A DNA stretch of 34,422 bases, taken from NCBI GenBank assembly GCA_030432925.1, contig JAUILT010000029.1:1-34422 (forward strand), written 5' to 3'. Both the position numbers and the translations under genes were made by a program. The notes beneath the pieces were generated by a model. It did not search any database. It had not been told where the DNA came from and saw only the letters and a list, made by a program, of their open reading frames with translations. Within the stretch, counting starts at the first letter, position 1. Each line of letters begins with the position of its first letter. Below, one piece after another: positions 7,670-16,375 of the stretch. This DNA comes from Bdellovibrionia bacterium (lineage in GTDB: Bacteria; Bdellovibrionota; Bdellovibrionia; Bdellovibrionales; UBA1609).

Positions 7670-9514
7670 TTGTCGATATTTCATAAAAAAAAAGCCTGGC
7701 ACCCATGGATTTTTAGAGCTCTTCGAATGGCTTTTGCCATGGCCGTGGCTTTTGTGATCTGCCAGGTTCGTCTCGATTACATTGAAGCCCTCACTTACGA
7801 TTTTCGCCTCGCTTACAAACCTATATCTCCCACTTCAGGACACGTGGAGACCATATTTATCGATAAAAGCTCAATGAATGAGCTTCAAGGGGAACCAGAT
7901 GCCAATGATCATGCACGGTTTCTCGAGCAACTGGCCAAAGCCCAACCACGAGCTGTGGTTTATGCTTTTAACCCTGAAGAAATTGATGGCACCGCTGAAG
8001 AACTGAAAAACTTTGCTATGACGTCAGAGATATTGCCCGCATTTTACTATGCGGCCAACCTACTGCCAAAACCCGGACACGAAAATATGCTGAAACTATC
8101 TCCGCCTCTAGAGAATATTCCTGTGTATCCGGCACCTAAAACTGCAGACCTTAATATCTTTGCAAAAGATGGCGTGACACGAAGGTTTATTTTTAGTTTT
8201 GACGGACAGCCTGTATTGCACCCACTACTGGCAAGAAGTTACAACGGCCTCCAATTTGAAGAGGACTATAGAGGAGTTTTTGATTTTTATGATACCAAAC
8301 AAGCCTACATAGACTTCAGGCCTACAGGAACTTATAAACCCACTAGTTTTTATGACGTCATGAATGAAAAAGTGGACCTTTCTCAATATAGCGACAAAGT
8401 GATTTTTGTCGGAAAAGACTCACTAGAAACGTCTAAGCACTATATCAAAACTCCATTCTCTCGTGCTCTTGCTGCCATGACCAATGCCGAAATGCATGCC
8501 AACATTCTGGACACATTGATTCTGAACCGATCTCCCAAGTTGTCGAGTGCTGTTCAAAATTATGTACTAACAGCTCTCATCAGTATTCTAACTGTATTTG
8601 TGGTGTTAACTCTAAGACCCACACATGGCCTTTTGATTCTCGGGGCGACCGTCTTTGGCTTTGCCCTCATTTGCCACTTGTTATTTATAACGCTGGGAGT
8701 GTGGATAGAAATGGCACATCCTCTTCTGGCCATTTTTATCTGTTACTACTTCTTTATCCCCTATCGCCTTATCATTGAAAATAGAAGAAGCTGGGAGTAC
8801 TACCAACGCAATAAGCTTCTGACTCAGGTAGAAGAGTTGAAGTCTAACTTCCTTCGAATGATGTCTCATGACTTAAAAACTCCACTGGCAAGAATTCAAG
8901 GAATGCTTGAAATCATCCTGCGCAAAAAAGAAAACCTAAGTAACGAACAAAGGCGCGCTCTTCGTACTATTGAAGACTCCACTTTTGAACTTTCCGAGTT
9001 TATAGGGTCTATTTTGAATCTAGGTCGAATAGAGAGTAAAGAGATCAAACTGAATCTCAAAAGTAAAGATATCAACTCACTGATGAACCAAGTGGTAAAA
9101 AAGTGCGACTACTTAGCAGAGCGAAAAGGCATAAAAATCATTACAGAGTTAGAGCCCATGTTTGCCGTTAGGGCCGACGAGGACCTTATCAAACAGGTTT
9201 TTACCAACCTTGTGGAAAATGCCATTAAATATAGCCCCAACAATACCAAAATTCTAGTTTCCACAGAGGAGCAGAATGGAAAAATTGTTGTTCAGGTGGC
9301 TGACCAGGGAAGAGGCATTGCCCAACAGGATCTTCCCAATGTTTTTACCAAGTTTTATCGAACCAAGGACGTCGTAGCCTCGGATGTAGGTGGATCAGGC
9401 CTTGGGCTGTATCTGGCTAAATATTTTGTTGAACTTCATGAGGGTAAGATTGATGTCGACAGTGACCTTGGCAAAGGGTCTACATTCACAGTCCGTCTAC
9501 CGTTGGATCACTAA
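7670..9514 (+). CDS. CHASE2-domain sensor histidine kinase
   Basis: A 614-residue membrane kinase. Order of domains: TM helix (about 17-33), a CHASE2-type extracytoplasmic sensor (about 34-298), three closely spaced TM helices (about 299-367), then HisKA and HATPase. His400 in SHDLKTPLAR is the phosphorylated residue. Asn517 (VENAIKYSP), DQGRGI and GGSGLGL (574-580) form the ATP site. The start is taken at TTG 7670 because GAAGGAG lies 8 bases upstream. The longer frame from TTG 7598 has no ribosome site, overlaps the predicted -10 box and would add 24 residues. The partner response-regulator gene starts 13 bp after the stop, so this is a cognate two-component pair. CHASE2 ligands are generally unknown, so the signal cannot be named. 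Confidence 0.9.
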   Translation: MSIFHKKKAWHPWIFRALRMAFAMAVAFVICQVRLDYIEALTYDFRLAYKPISPTSGHVETIFIDKSSMNELQGEPDANDHARFLEQLAKAQPRAVVYAFNPEEIDGTAEELKNFAMTSEILPAFYYAANLLPKPGHENMLKLSPPLENIPVYPAPKTADLNIFAKDGVTRRFIFSFDGQPVLHPLLARSYNGLQFEEDYRGVFDFYDTKQAYIDFRPTGTYKPTSFYDVMNEKVDLSQYSDKVIFVGKDSLETSKHYIKTPFSRALAAMTNAEMHANILDTLILNRSPKLSSAVQNYVLTALISILTVFVVLTLRPTHGLLILGATVFGFALICHLLFITLGVWIEMAHPLLAIFICYYFFIPYRLIIENRRSWEYYQRNKLLTQVEELKSNFLRMMSHDLKTPLARIQGMLEIILRKKENLSNEQRRALRTIEDSTFELSEFIGSILNLGRIESKEIKLNLKSKDINSLMNQVVKKCDYLAERKGIKIITELEPMFAVRADEDLIKQVFTNLVENAIKYSPNNTKILVSTEEQNGKIVVQVADQGRGIAQQDLPNVFTKFYRTKDVVASDVGGSGLGLYLAKYFVELHEGKIDVDSDLGKGSTFTVRLPLDH

Positions 9515-9527
9515 AAGGAGAAAAAAG

Positions 9528-11024
9528 ATGTTTAAGGTTTTGGTTGTTGACGACGATTCTGGTTTAAGACTTTCTGTTAAAAACACACTATCCTCCACTG
9601 GAAAATTTAATGTAGAAGAAGCCTTTGACGGGGTTGACGCTGTTGAGAAAGTCAAAAGTAGTAACTATAAAATAGTTTTACTCGATGTAGATATGCCCAG
9701 AATGACAGGTCTTGAAGCTCTAAAAGCTATCAAAAAGCATGACCCTTCTATTATTGTTCTTATTCTCACGGCCTATGCCAATATCAACGATGCTGTAAAG
9801 GCCGTAAAGGAAGGAGCTTATAATTACGTTCAAAAGCCTGTAAAAGGAGACGAGCTCGTCGCCATGGTTGAAAAGGCTATTTATGCCTACAGCATGATCT
9901 CTGATGCTGCAGCCTCAGCTCCCATGCTGAAGGAAAGTGACCGCAAAATTATTGGAAACACCTCACAAATGGTCAAAGTATTCAATGTGATCAGTAGGCT
10001 ATCCAAAGTAGATACCCCTGTATTGATTCGCGGAGCCTCTGGAACTGGTAAGGAGCTTGTCGCTCGAGCCATTCACCACAACTCCTCTTTTAAAGATGGT
10101 AAATTTGTTGCTATCAACTGTTCTGCCATCCCTGAAAATTTGTTTGAAAGTGAACTTTTCGGACATGAAAAAGGGGCCTTCACTGGTGCAGACCAAAGAA
10201 AGATTGGCAAGTTTCAGTTTGCTGAAGGCGGTACACTATTTTTGGATGAACTGGGCGATATGCCTGTCCTCATGCAGGTGAAGCTGCTTCGTGTTCTGCA
10301 GGAAAAAGTTTTTTCTCCTATAGGAAGCCATCGTGAAATTGAATCGAATGTCCGTGTCATTGCGGCCACGAATCGCCCACTGGAGGACATGATCAAGACG
10401 GGAACATTCCGTGAAGATCTTTATTACCGTTTGAATGTGATGCCTATCTTTTTACCCTCTCTTTACGAAAGAAAAGAGGACATTCCAAGGCTTGTGGATC
10501 TGTTTATTCAAAAGTTCAACAAAAACCAAGGGAAAAGTATTACAGGCATTCAACCAGAGGCCCTCTCTGTACTTCAAAAACATGACTGGCCAGGAAACAT
10601 TCGTGAACTAGAGAATATTATTGAGCATGCCTTTATTCTTGAGGAGAGTGGCCAGATCAGCCTTTCGTCTTTACCTGAACCTATTTTGATGTCTGCTGGC
10701 GTGGACATAGATTCACTGATTATCGAAAAACCAGCTCCAAAAGCTGCAGCCACTGGTATAAAAGATATGGCGTCCTCCACCACAGACTCTCCCATTGAGC
10801 TGGGTATCAACAAGGACAGTGGCGAAGAGATGGTGAAGATTCATGGTGATCAGCTGGATTTTAATAAACACAAAGAGGCTTTTGAGCGGGAGTTTATCAT
10901 CAAAGCTTTACAGACCTTTAAGGGACGCATCAACCAGACAGCTCTGCATGCCAATATCCCAAAAAAGACTTTATTGAGGAAAATCGAAAAGTACGGAATC
11001 AACGCTCGGGACTACGTAGAATAA
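9528..11024 (+). CDS. NtrC-family sigma-54-dependent response regulator
   Basis: A 498-residue protein starting at ATG 9528, seven bases after AAGGAG; the longer in-frame extension inside the kinase gene is not used. The receiver domain has the acidic cluster Asp8-Asp10, phospho-acceptor Asp53 (LLDVDMP), Thr81 and Lys103. The AAA+ domain has Walker A GASGTGKE (169-176), the sigma-54-contacting GAFTGA loop (216-221) and Walker B LFLDELGDMP. A linker of about 50 residues rich in Ala, Ser, Thr and Asp leads to a Fis-type helix-turn-helix (NQTALHANIPKKTLLRKIEKYGI region) at the C-terminus. It should activate sigma-54 promoters when phosphorylated by the kinase encoded just upstream. Targets are unknown; I found no convincing -24/-12 promoter in this window. 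Confidence 0.93.
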   Translation: MFKVLVVDDDSGLRLSVKNTLSSTGKFNVEEAFDGVDAVEKVKSSNYKIVLLDVDMPRMTGLEALKAIKKHDPSIIVLILTAYANINDAVKAVKEGAYNYVQKPVKGDELVAMVEKAIYAYSMISDAAASAPMLKESDRKIIGNTSQMVKVFNVISRLSKVDTPVLIRGASGTGKELVARAIHHNSSFKDGKFVAINCSAIPENLFESELFGHEKGAFTGADQRKIGKFQFAEGGTLFLDELGDMPVLMQVKLLRVLQEKVFSPIGSHREIESNVRVIAATNRPLEDMIKTGTFREDLYYRLNVMPIFLPSLYERKEDIPRLVDLFIQKFNKNQGKSITGIQPEALSVLQKHDWPGNIRELENIIEHAFILEESGQISLSSLPEPILMSAGVDIDSLIIEKPAPKAAATGIKDMASSTTDSPIELGINKDSGEEMVKIHGDQLDFNKHKEAFEREFIIKALQTFKGRINQTALHANIPKKTLLRKIEKYGINARDYVE

Positions 11025-11156
11025 TTGACACGTTTAAATTTTCTGATTTTTGCAGAGTGCCAAGCAGTGTCGATTTTGAGTGCACTTTGGAGAACTGAAT
11101 TTTTCAGATTCATGTAACTTTGTGGAAAACCCTGTTGAAAAAATGTGGCTTCCCTG

Positions 11157-11185
11157 TTGATAACTCTTGCAGTCAACAATACATT
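11157..11185 (+). promoter_or_regulatory. possible sigma-70 promoter for the Pro-rich RHH-like gene
   Basis: TTGATA (11157-11162), 17 bases, TACATT (11180-11185), giving 5/6 and 4/6 matches to consensus. It lies about 90 bp before the start codon, in an AT-rich 250-bp gap that otherwise holds nothing I can identify. Confidence 0.3.
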
Positions 11186-11274
11186 TTCATTTTTTTTGGT
11201 TATTGAAATTCATAAAATGTTTTTTCACTTTTTCGTTTGATGTGGCTTCTCACTGACATTACATTTTTCTCCTC

Positions 11275-11889
11275 ATGACAGGAACAGGATTGCCTCCACA
11301 GGCCTACACAAAAGAAACATTGGCGAAAGCCTACGAATGGGTAAAGAGCCAACCTGGTGATATTCGCCGAGCAGCCACATCGTCAGATACTCTTGTGGGC
11401 CTCTACCTCAGTGCTCAAAGAAGAAGGCAAGAAGGCTTTGACAGCTTTTATGACAGAAACCGTTCGCAGAAAACAACAGATTCTACACCGGTTTCAGGAG
11501 AAGAGTTTAAAAAGGAGTTAAAAAACCTGGCTATTGGATTGAACGAGTTTGTCGATGACAGGGAGGCTTCTAGAATACCGCCCTCCCCGTTAACAGCGCC
11601 GCCCCCCCAGGTGACACTCTCGCCGCCCCCTCACGCCCACCCAACAGCCACCCATGGGGCCACTACGATCACCCAGCCCCAGCCCAACTCACTCCGGTTT
11701 TCGGGGGAGGTCCAAAAGACCTCCTCCCGACAGACCACCTCCTCAGTCATTGAAGACCTCGATCCAGTGAGCCAGCAGCGCCTGGCAACGATCAAAACTT
11801 CACTGAATCTAAGTTCGGAGACAGAAGCCCTCCGCATGTTGATCGCCCTGGGTTTTGAAAAGATAAAAGGAGTCTTGCCCTCTTCCTAA
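11275..11889 (+). CDS. unknown protein with Pro-rich linker and ribbon-helix-helix-like C-terminus
   Basis: A 204-residue protein with no signal peptide. Three parts are visible. Residues 1-105 are charged and mostly helical (YTKETLAKAYEWVKSQPG and LVGLYLSAQRRRQEG). Residues about 102-145 are a low-complexity linker of Pro, Thr, His and Ala, coded by GC-rich DNA that includes seven consecutive C (11602-11608). Residues about 160-204 read LDPVSQQRLATIKTSLNLSS then ETEALRMLIALGFEKI, which resembles a ribbon-helix-helix (CopG/MetJ-type) DNA-binding unit with one strand and two helices. The ATG lacks a Shine-Dalgarno site. Neighbours are a two-component system upstream and ileS downstream, with no obvious functional link. 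A DNA-binding role is inference; I cannot name the family. Confidence 0.65.
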   Translation: MTGTGLPPQAYTKETLAKAYEWVKSQPGDIRRAATSSDTLVGLYLSAQRRRQEGFDSFYDRNRSQKTTDSTPVSGEEFKKELKNLAIGLNEFVDDREASRIPPSPLTAPPPQVTLSPPPHAHPTATHGATTITQPQPNSLRFSGEVQKTSSRQTTSSVIEDLDPVSQQRLATIKTSLNLSSETEALRMLIALGFEKIKGVLPSS

Positions 11890-11927
11890 GAGAAGTCCTT
11901 GCCTCCTCCTGCCTCTATGAGCTTTGC

Positions 11928-11956
11928 TTGACTATCGCGGTCCGTCTTTCTACAGT
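11928..11956 (+). promoter_or_regulatory. predicted promoter of the ileS-lspA operon
   Basis: TTGACT (11928-11933, 5/6), a 17-base spacer and TACAGT (11951-11956, 4/6). Transcription would begin near 11963, directly at the foot of the long hairpin, leaving a leader of about 107 bases before the ileS start codon. Confidence 0.45.
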
Positions 11957-11964
11957 CAGCAGCG

Positions 11965-12040
11965 AGAAGCGGTCTCAAAAATACCACCGGCTACGAAGCT
12001 AGTCGGCTTCGTAGCCGGTGGTATTTTTGAGACCACTTCT
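11965..12040 (+). repeat. 29-bp perfect inverted repeat (leader hairpin) before ileS
   Basis: The left arm 11971-11999 and right arm 12006-12034 are exact reverse complements over 29 bp, separated by the six bases TAGTCG. One mismatch (C11970/A12035) and five further pairs (AGAAG 11965-11969 with CTTCT 12036-12040) extend the stem to 35 positions. No T tract follows, so it is not an ordinary terminator. It also lacks the features of a T-box leader: there is no specifier stem, and the antiterminator would have no room. It occupies the predicted 5' end of the ileS mRNA and stops 17 bases before the ribosome-binding site. It could be an mRNA-stabilising or translation-tuning hairpin, a protein-binding site, or a small palindromic repeat element inserted in the gap. 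Confidence 0.9.
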
Positions 12041-12069
12041 GAAAAACCCATACCCATAGAGGCGTTGCC

Positions 12070-14832
12070 GTGTCGGATCTCACCGAAAAATACAAACAGA
12101 CCATCTTGCTTCCAAAAACAGATTTTCCTATGAAAGCCAACATGACTCAAAACGAACCGGCGCGTATTGAATGGTGGAAGAAAAATGACATTCACGAAAA
12201 GATGGTGAGTTCCAATACTGACAAAGGGCCCTTCTGTATGCCGGATGGTCCTCCTTATGCCAACGGCGATCTTCACCTGGGTCACGTGCTGAATAAGATG
12301 CTCAAGGATATGGTGATCAAGTCCCGCAACATGCTGGGTTACCGTGCCCCGTTGATTCCTGGTTGGGATTGCCATGGGCTTCCTATTGAACTGAAAGTCA
12401 CATCCCGTCTTGGCGAAAAAAGAAAATCTATGACCGACACTGAGGTTCGCGATGAGTGCCGTAAAGAGGCCATGAAATGGGTGGAGGCCCAGAAAGAACA
12501 GTTCATCCGTCTTGGAATTTTCGCACGCTGGTCAGCCCCCTGGTTGACACTGCAGCCGGAGTATGAGGCTGAAGAAGTGCGTCTTCTAGGTAAAATTTTG
12601 GACAACGGCATTTTATTTCGAGGCGAAAAACCAGTGTATTGGGACACCCAGCTGCAAACAGCACTCGCCGCTGCAGAAGTGGAGTACCAAGATCACAGAA
12701 GCCCTTCCATTTATGTGAAATTCAATGTGGAAAAGGGTCTGGAAAAACTGGGTCACCCCACTCAACCAACCTCCTTTGTGATCTGGACAACAACTCCATG
12801 GACACTGCCTGCTAACTTTGGAATCTGCCTGAATGCCAACTTTGAGTACGGTGTGTATGAGTTGGATGGTGAGAATATTATTATTGCCAAAGAGCTTCAG
12901 AAGGCTTTTGAGGCAGATACAGAGAAAGTCCTCACTCTGAAAACCACAGTGATGGGAAAAGATCTGGAAGGCATGCTGGCCCGGCACCCATTTCTAGACC
13001 GTGAATCCAAAGTGATTCTAGGAGACCACGTGACTCTAGAAGCCGGAACCGGATGTGTTCACACGGCCCCTGGTCACGGTATTGACGATTACAATGTGGG
13101 AACCCGTTATGATCTGCCGGTTTACAGTCCCGTAGATGGTGAAGGAAAGTTCACTGCTGATGTGGATTTTCTCGAGGGCATCAGCATTTGGGATGCCAAT
13201 AAAACCATCGGGCAAAAGCTAGAGGAGTCCGGCCACCTGATAGCCCTGAAATTTATCAAACACAGTTATCCCCATGGTCCCCGCTCAAAATCGCCATTGA
13301 TTTTTAGAGCCACGCCCCAGTGGTTTATCCGCATGGACGACGAAAGTTATGGCCTTCGCAAAAAAGCTCTTGAAAAAGTGGAGTCAGACATTCGCTTTGT
13401 ACCTGACTGGGGCCAGCAACGATTGAGAGCCATGATCACCAACGGACCTGACTGGTGTGTCTCCCGTCAAAGAGCCTGGGGAGTTCCCATTCCTGTGCTC
13501 TATTGTGAAGACTGTGGTGAAGCGCTTATGGATTCTGAGTTTCTCAATGAAGTGGCTGACAAAATGGAAAAGTCTGGAAAAGGAATTGAAGCCTATTTCA
13601 CCGCTGAAGACAAAGAGCTCGCTGGAGATAGAAGATGTGAGTCCTGTGGAAATCAGAATTTTAAAAAGGGCACCGACATTCTAGATGTGTGGTTTGACAG
13701 TGGCGTTTGTCATGCCGCTGTTCAGAGAAAACACCCTGACCAGGCATTTCCTGCTGACATTTATCTTGAAGGCAGCGACCAACACAGAGGTTGGTTTCAA
13801 ACCAGTCTGACATCCTCTATTGCCGCTACCGGTGAGGCCCCCTTTAAGGCCCTGGTCACCCACGGCTTTGTCAACGATGCCAAAGGAAAGAAAATGTCCA
13901 AATCCCTGGGCAACGGAATGGACCCTGCCGATGTCATCAAGAAAAGTGGGGCTGAAACTTTACGTCTTTGGGCTGCCCATGAAGACTATGGCCAGGACGT
14001 CACTGTTGGTGATGAAATGCTGAAAAGAATCAATGAAGCCTACAGACGCTTTCGAAACACCTTTCGGTTTATGCTGGGAAACCTGGATGACTTTGATCCT
14101 CAAAAAGACATGGTCAATTTCAAGGATATGCCGGAACTGGATCAATGGGCCCTGGTCCGACTCAACAATCTCACCTCCAAATGCCTGGACCACTACGAAA
14201 ACTACCTGTTTTTCAAAGTGTTCCACGCTCTGAACAATTTTTTTGTGGTGGATTTGTCCGCGACCTACCTAGATATTCTCAAAGACCGTCTGTACACATG
14301 GAAAAAAGATGGGCCCGAAAGGCGGTCCTCTCAGACGGTGATTTACCACTTGGTGGATTCCCTATCCCGATTGATGGCCCCCATGGCTTCATTTCTGGCA
14401 GAAGAGGCCTACGAACATTTCAAAGGAAAATCCAAAGAGTCTGTATTTATGGAGACTTTCCCTGCCATCAACAAGGATTGGACGGATACCAAGCTAGAGC
14501 AGAAATTTGAGACTCTTCTTGAAGTCCGGTCTGTCGTCTCCAAGGAACTAGAAGACTTAAGAAAAAACAAAACCATTGGCTCCAGCCTAGATGGCGATAT
14601 AACTATCACAGCCCCCGAAGCGACACATAAAACCCTGGAGTCCTATGAGGCCCACCTCAAAGAGCTATTTATTGTCTCCAAAGTCCGTCTTCAAAAAGGA
14701 GACGAGCTGCGCGTAGAGGCAAAAAAAGCCTCCGGAGAAAAATGTGTGCGTTGCTGGAATTATTCTGATGTAATAGGAGAGAAGGCAGATCTTCCTGGAA
14801 TCTGCCCCAAATGTGTGAGGGCTTTTGAATGA
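12070..14832 (+). CDS. ileS: isoleucyl-tRNA synthetase
   Basis: A 920-residue class I synthetase that charges tRNA-Ile. The HIGH signature appears as HLGH at 69-72, inside GPPYANGDLHLGH. The KMSKS loop is at 608-612. An editing domain with the conserved TTTPWTLPAN lies near residue 240. The anticodon-binding region follows KMSKS, and the C-terminal zinc finger uses Cys892, Cys895, Cys912 and Cys915. A second pair of CxxC motifs (YCEDCG and RCESCG) flanks the mid-section at about residues 478-525, as in other bacterial IleRS. Length is normal for the family. The GTG at 12070 is supported by AGAGG seven bases upstream. lspA overlaps the stop by ATGA, so the two are co-transcribed. Control probably involves the long leader hairpin. 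Confidence 0.98.
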   Translation: MSDLTEKYKQTILLPKTDFPMKANMTQNEPARIEWWKKNDIHEKMVSSNTDKGPFCMPDGPPYANGDLHLGHVLNKMLKDMVIKSRNMLGYRAPLIPGWDCHGLPIELKVTSRLGEKRKSMTDTEVRDECRKEAMKWVEAQKEQFIRLGIFARWSAPWLTLQPEYEAEEVRLLGKILDNGILFRGEKPVYWDTQLQTALAAAEVEYQDHRSPSIYVKFNVEKGLEKLGHPTQPTSFVIWTTTPWTLPANFGICLNANFEYGVYELDGENIIIAKELQKAFEADTEKVLTLKTTVMGKDLEGMLARHPFLDRESKVILGDHVTLEAGTGCVHTAPGHGIDDYNVGTRYDLPVYSPVDGEGKFTADVDFLEGISIWDANKTIGQKLEESGHLIALKFIKHSYPHGPRSKSPLIFRATPQWFIRMDDESYGLRKKALEKVESDIRFVPDWGQQRLRAMITNGPDWCVSRQRAWGVPIPVLYCEDCGEALMDSEFLNEVADKMEKSGKGIEAYFTAEDKELAGDRRCESCGNQNFKKGTDILDVWFDSGVCHAAVQRKHPDQAFPADIYLEGSDQHRGWFQTSLTSSIAATGEAPFKALVTHGFVNDAKGKKMSKSLGNGMDPADVIKKSGAETLRLWAAHEDYGQDVTVGDEMLKRINEAYRRFRNTFRFMLGNLDDFDPQKDMVNFKDMPELDQWALVRLNNLTSKCLDHYENYLFFKVFHALNNFFVVDLSATYLDILKDRLYTWKKDGPERRSSQTVIYHLVDSLSRLMAPMASFLAEEAYEHFKGKSKESVFMETFPAINKDWTDTKLEQKFETLLEVRSVVSKELEDLRKNKTIGSSLDGDITITAPEATHKTLESYEAHLKELFIVSKVRLQKGDELRVEAKKASGEKCVRCWNYSDVIGEKADLPGICPKCVRAFE

Positions 14833-15335
14833 AGATCAAAAGAAAATATCTGATCCTATTAGCCCTTTCAGGAGCCATCGTTGCCCTAGACCAGGCCCTC
14901 AAAATGTATATTCACACAGATTTCCGGTTGGGGGAGTCTGCCATTGTGATTCAAGACTTCTTTAATATTACCTATGTACGTAACCCCGGCGCAGCCTTTG
15001 GTTTTTTGAGAGATGCCCCGGAGTCCTTCCGAAGCCTTTTCTTTCTTTCTGTACCTCCAACAGTCATGTTGATCATTCTTGCCATGTTGTACTCCACTCC
15101 TGATACTGACAAGCTACAAACTTTTGCTCTATCATGTGTCTTTGGAGGAGCCATTGGCAATTATATTGATCGTGTCCGTTTTGGATATGTGGTGGATTTT
15201 TTAGACTTTCACCTTAAAAGTGTCTACACCTATCCAGCCTTTAATGTGGCAGATATAGCGATTGTCACTGGTGTTGGATTTATTCTCCTGCAAATATTCA
15301 AAGAATGGAAACAGGGCCAGCCCCCCTCAAATTGA
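14829..15335 (+). CDS. lspA: lipoprotein signal peptidase (signal peptidase II)
   Basis: A 168-residue inner-membrane aspartic protease that removes signal peptides from diacylglyceryl-modified prolipoproteins. It has four hydrophobic segments. The conserved blocks are present: DQALK (21-25), RNPGAAFGF (51-59), GGAIGNYIDR (106-115), then YVVDF and AFNVAD, which supply the catalytic pair Asp123 and Asp142. Length is typical. The ATG lies inside the last codons of ileS (ATGA overlap at 14829-14832), giving translational coupling; ileS-lspA is a widespread gene pair. Several lipoproteins in this window carry lipoboxes it would process. No clear terminator follows. Confidence 0.97.
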   Translation: MKIKRKYLILLALSGAIVALDQALKMYIHTDFRLGESAIVIQDFFNITYVRNPGAAFGFLRDAPESFRSLFFLSVPPTVMLIILAMLYSTPDTDKLQTFALSCVFGGAIGNYIDRVRFGYVVDFLDFHLKSVYTYPAFNVADIAIVTGVGFILLQIFKEWKQGQPPSN

Positions 15336-15472
15336 CTGCTTTTTTTTCATCTCAGTGCCTTTTTGGGGCCGAATTTTGGCATCGGGGCTTATTTTTATTT
15401 CATATCAAAATAAGAAGGACTTGGCTGGCACAATGTATGTATTGCTTAAGGGTGAGAAAAGGAGATGAGAAC

Positions 15473-16198
15473 ATGAAAAAGTCTCTCTTTTTCGCCACCC
15501 TGGCCCTTCTCTTTGGAGTCGCCGTTGGGTGTGGCGAAAGCAATAAGAGCGCAGCCCCACCACCAACACCGCCCCCATGCACTGGGCCCGACTGTGCTCA
15601 CACCTGTGGCAGCAATGAATTTTGGGATACAGTTTCTCAAAGTTGCGTCATCTCTACTGTTGATAACTTTCAGCTCTCTGATGACAGTTTATCCATCACT
15701 GACGGAAAGATCTGGGCCGAGTTTCTAGAGGCCTACACGAACAGTGTGTCTGCCGGATTCTGGTGCCGTGATAACGAAAATGATGGTATTTCTTATCGAG
15801 TAGGAGCTCAAAACTGCAATACTTATGACTATAACCGCACTCTCTTAATGAATATCAGCAGTCTAGTCATTGCCGAAAATGATACCACTCAGGCCAACTT
15901 AATACTGACAGCTCGATCTGGATACTGGAGTCAGGTTGTTGGAATTTACCTGCCCATTGCAACGGGAACCGTAACTGCAAAACGGTATGGTGAAACAGTA
16001 GGAGATCAGATAATTCCCGATGTCGGCTTTCAACTGTCCATGACTTTACAAGGGCCCAATGGACCTAAAATGTTTTTCCTGAGAGGTGACCGCATTGATT
16101 TAACTGATAACTCTGGACTGCAAGTGAAGCTTTATTTTGGTGATCCTGGAAACATATTTAGCAAACAATTCGCCAAAGCCACCCTTTACCTATACTAG
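15473..16198 (+). CDS. small lipoprotein of unknown function with Pro/Cys-rich N-terminus
   Basis: A 241-residue protein from ATG 15473, eight bases after AAAAGGAG; a longer in-frame extension lacks a ribosome site and would bury the signal peptide. The signal ends in AVGC with Cys20 as the lipidation site. Next come a Pro-rich spacer (PPPTPPP) and a short cysteine cluster (CTGPDC, HTCGSNEFWD, QSCV) that looks like a small disulfide module. The remaining 180 residues appear beta-rich (SGYWSQVVGIYLPIATGTVTA) and end in ATLYLY. The protein is expected on the outer membrane, but no domain is recognised. It is followed by a terminator, so it is probably a single-gene unit. Confidence 0.82.
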   Translation: MKKSLFFATLALLFGVAVGCGESNKSAAPPPTPPPCTGPDCAHTCGSNEFWDTVSQSCVISTVDNFQLSDDSLSITDGKIWAEFLEAYTNSVSAGFWCRDNENDGISYRVGAQNCNTYDYNRTLLMNISSLVIAENDTTQANLILTARSGYWSQVVGIYLPIATGTVTAKRYGETVGDQIIPDVGFQLSMTLQGPNGPKMFFLRGDRIDLTDNSGLQVKLYFGDPGNIFSKQFAKATLYLY

Positions 16199-16270
16199 AA
16201 TTTAAGAATCATGGGTCAGGATCCCCCCCTAAGCCTGGCCGGTGAGATGACACCCCCAATACCCCCTACT

Positions 16271-16302
16271 GGCGACTCTCTCCCCCGAGGTCGCCTTTTT
16301 TT
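16271..16302 (+). terminator. Rho-independent terminator after the lipoprotein gene
   Basis: GGCGAC (16271-16276) pairs with GTCGCC (16290-16295). An inner CTC/GAG extension has a one-base bulge, and a run of seven T follows. Confidence 0.85.
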
Positions 16303-16375
16303 CTGCTCTACTCGCTGAAAATCCCGGCATTTTGCAGAAATTTACTGTTTTTTTACATTTTTACTTGTTTAAGCA

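Noticed and set aside
11602-11608. Seven-C run in the Pro-rich gene as a phase-variation switch
   Set aside because: Short, and part of a proline-coding stretch in a GC-rich linker. One sequence cannot show length variation, so it is mentioned only as an oddity.
11965-12040. T-box or terminator interpretation of the ileS leader hairpin
   Set aside because: A T-box needs a specifier stem and a mutually exclusive antiterminator, for which there is no space. A terminator needs a T tract, which is absent.
12613-12987. Antisense frames of 100 codons or more inside ileS (such as this one), the metalloprotease and fliI
   Set aside because: They lack ribosome sites and recognised motifs and lie opposite confidently identified genes, so they are shadows of the real coding strand.
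15424-15452. TGGCAC and TTGC before the small lipoprotein gene, resembling a sigma-54 promoter
   Set aside because: Ten bases separate the two elements, whereas a functional -24/-12 promoter needs five. The spacing is wrong by half a helical turn.
15336-15472. Hairpin (CCGA/TCGG) after lspA as a terminator
   Set aside because: The stem is only four pairs with a long loop, too weak to support a terminator call.
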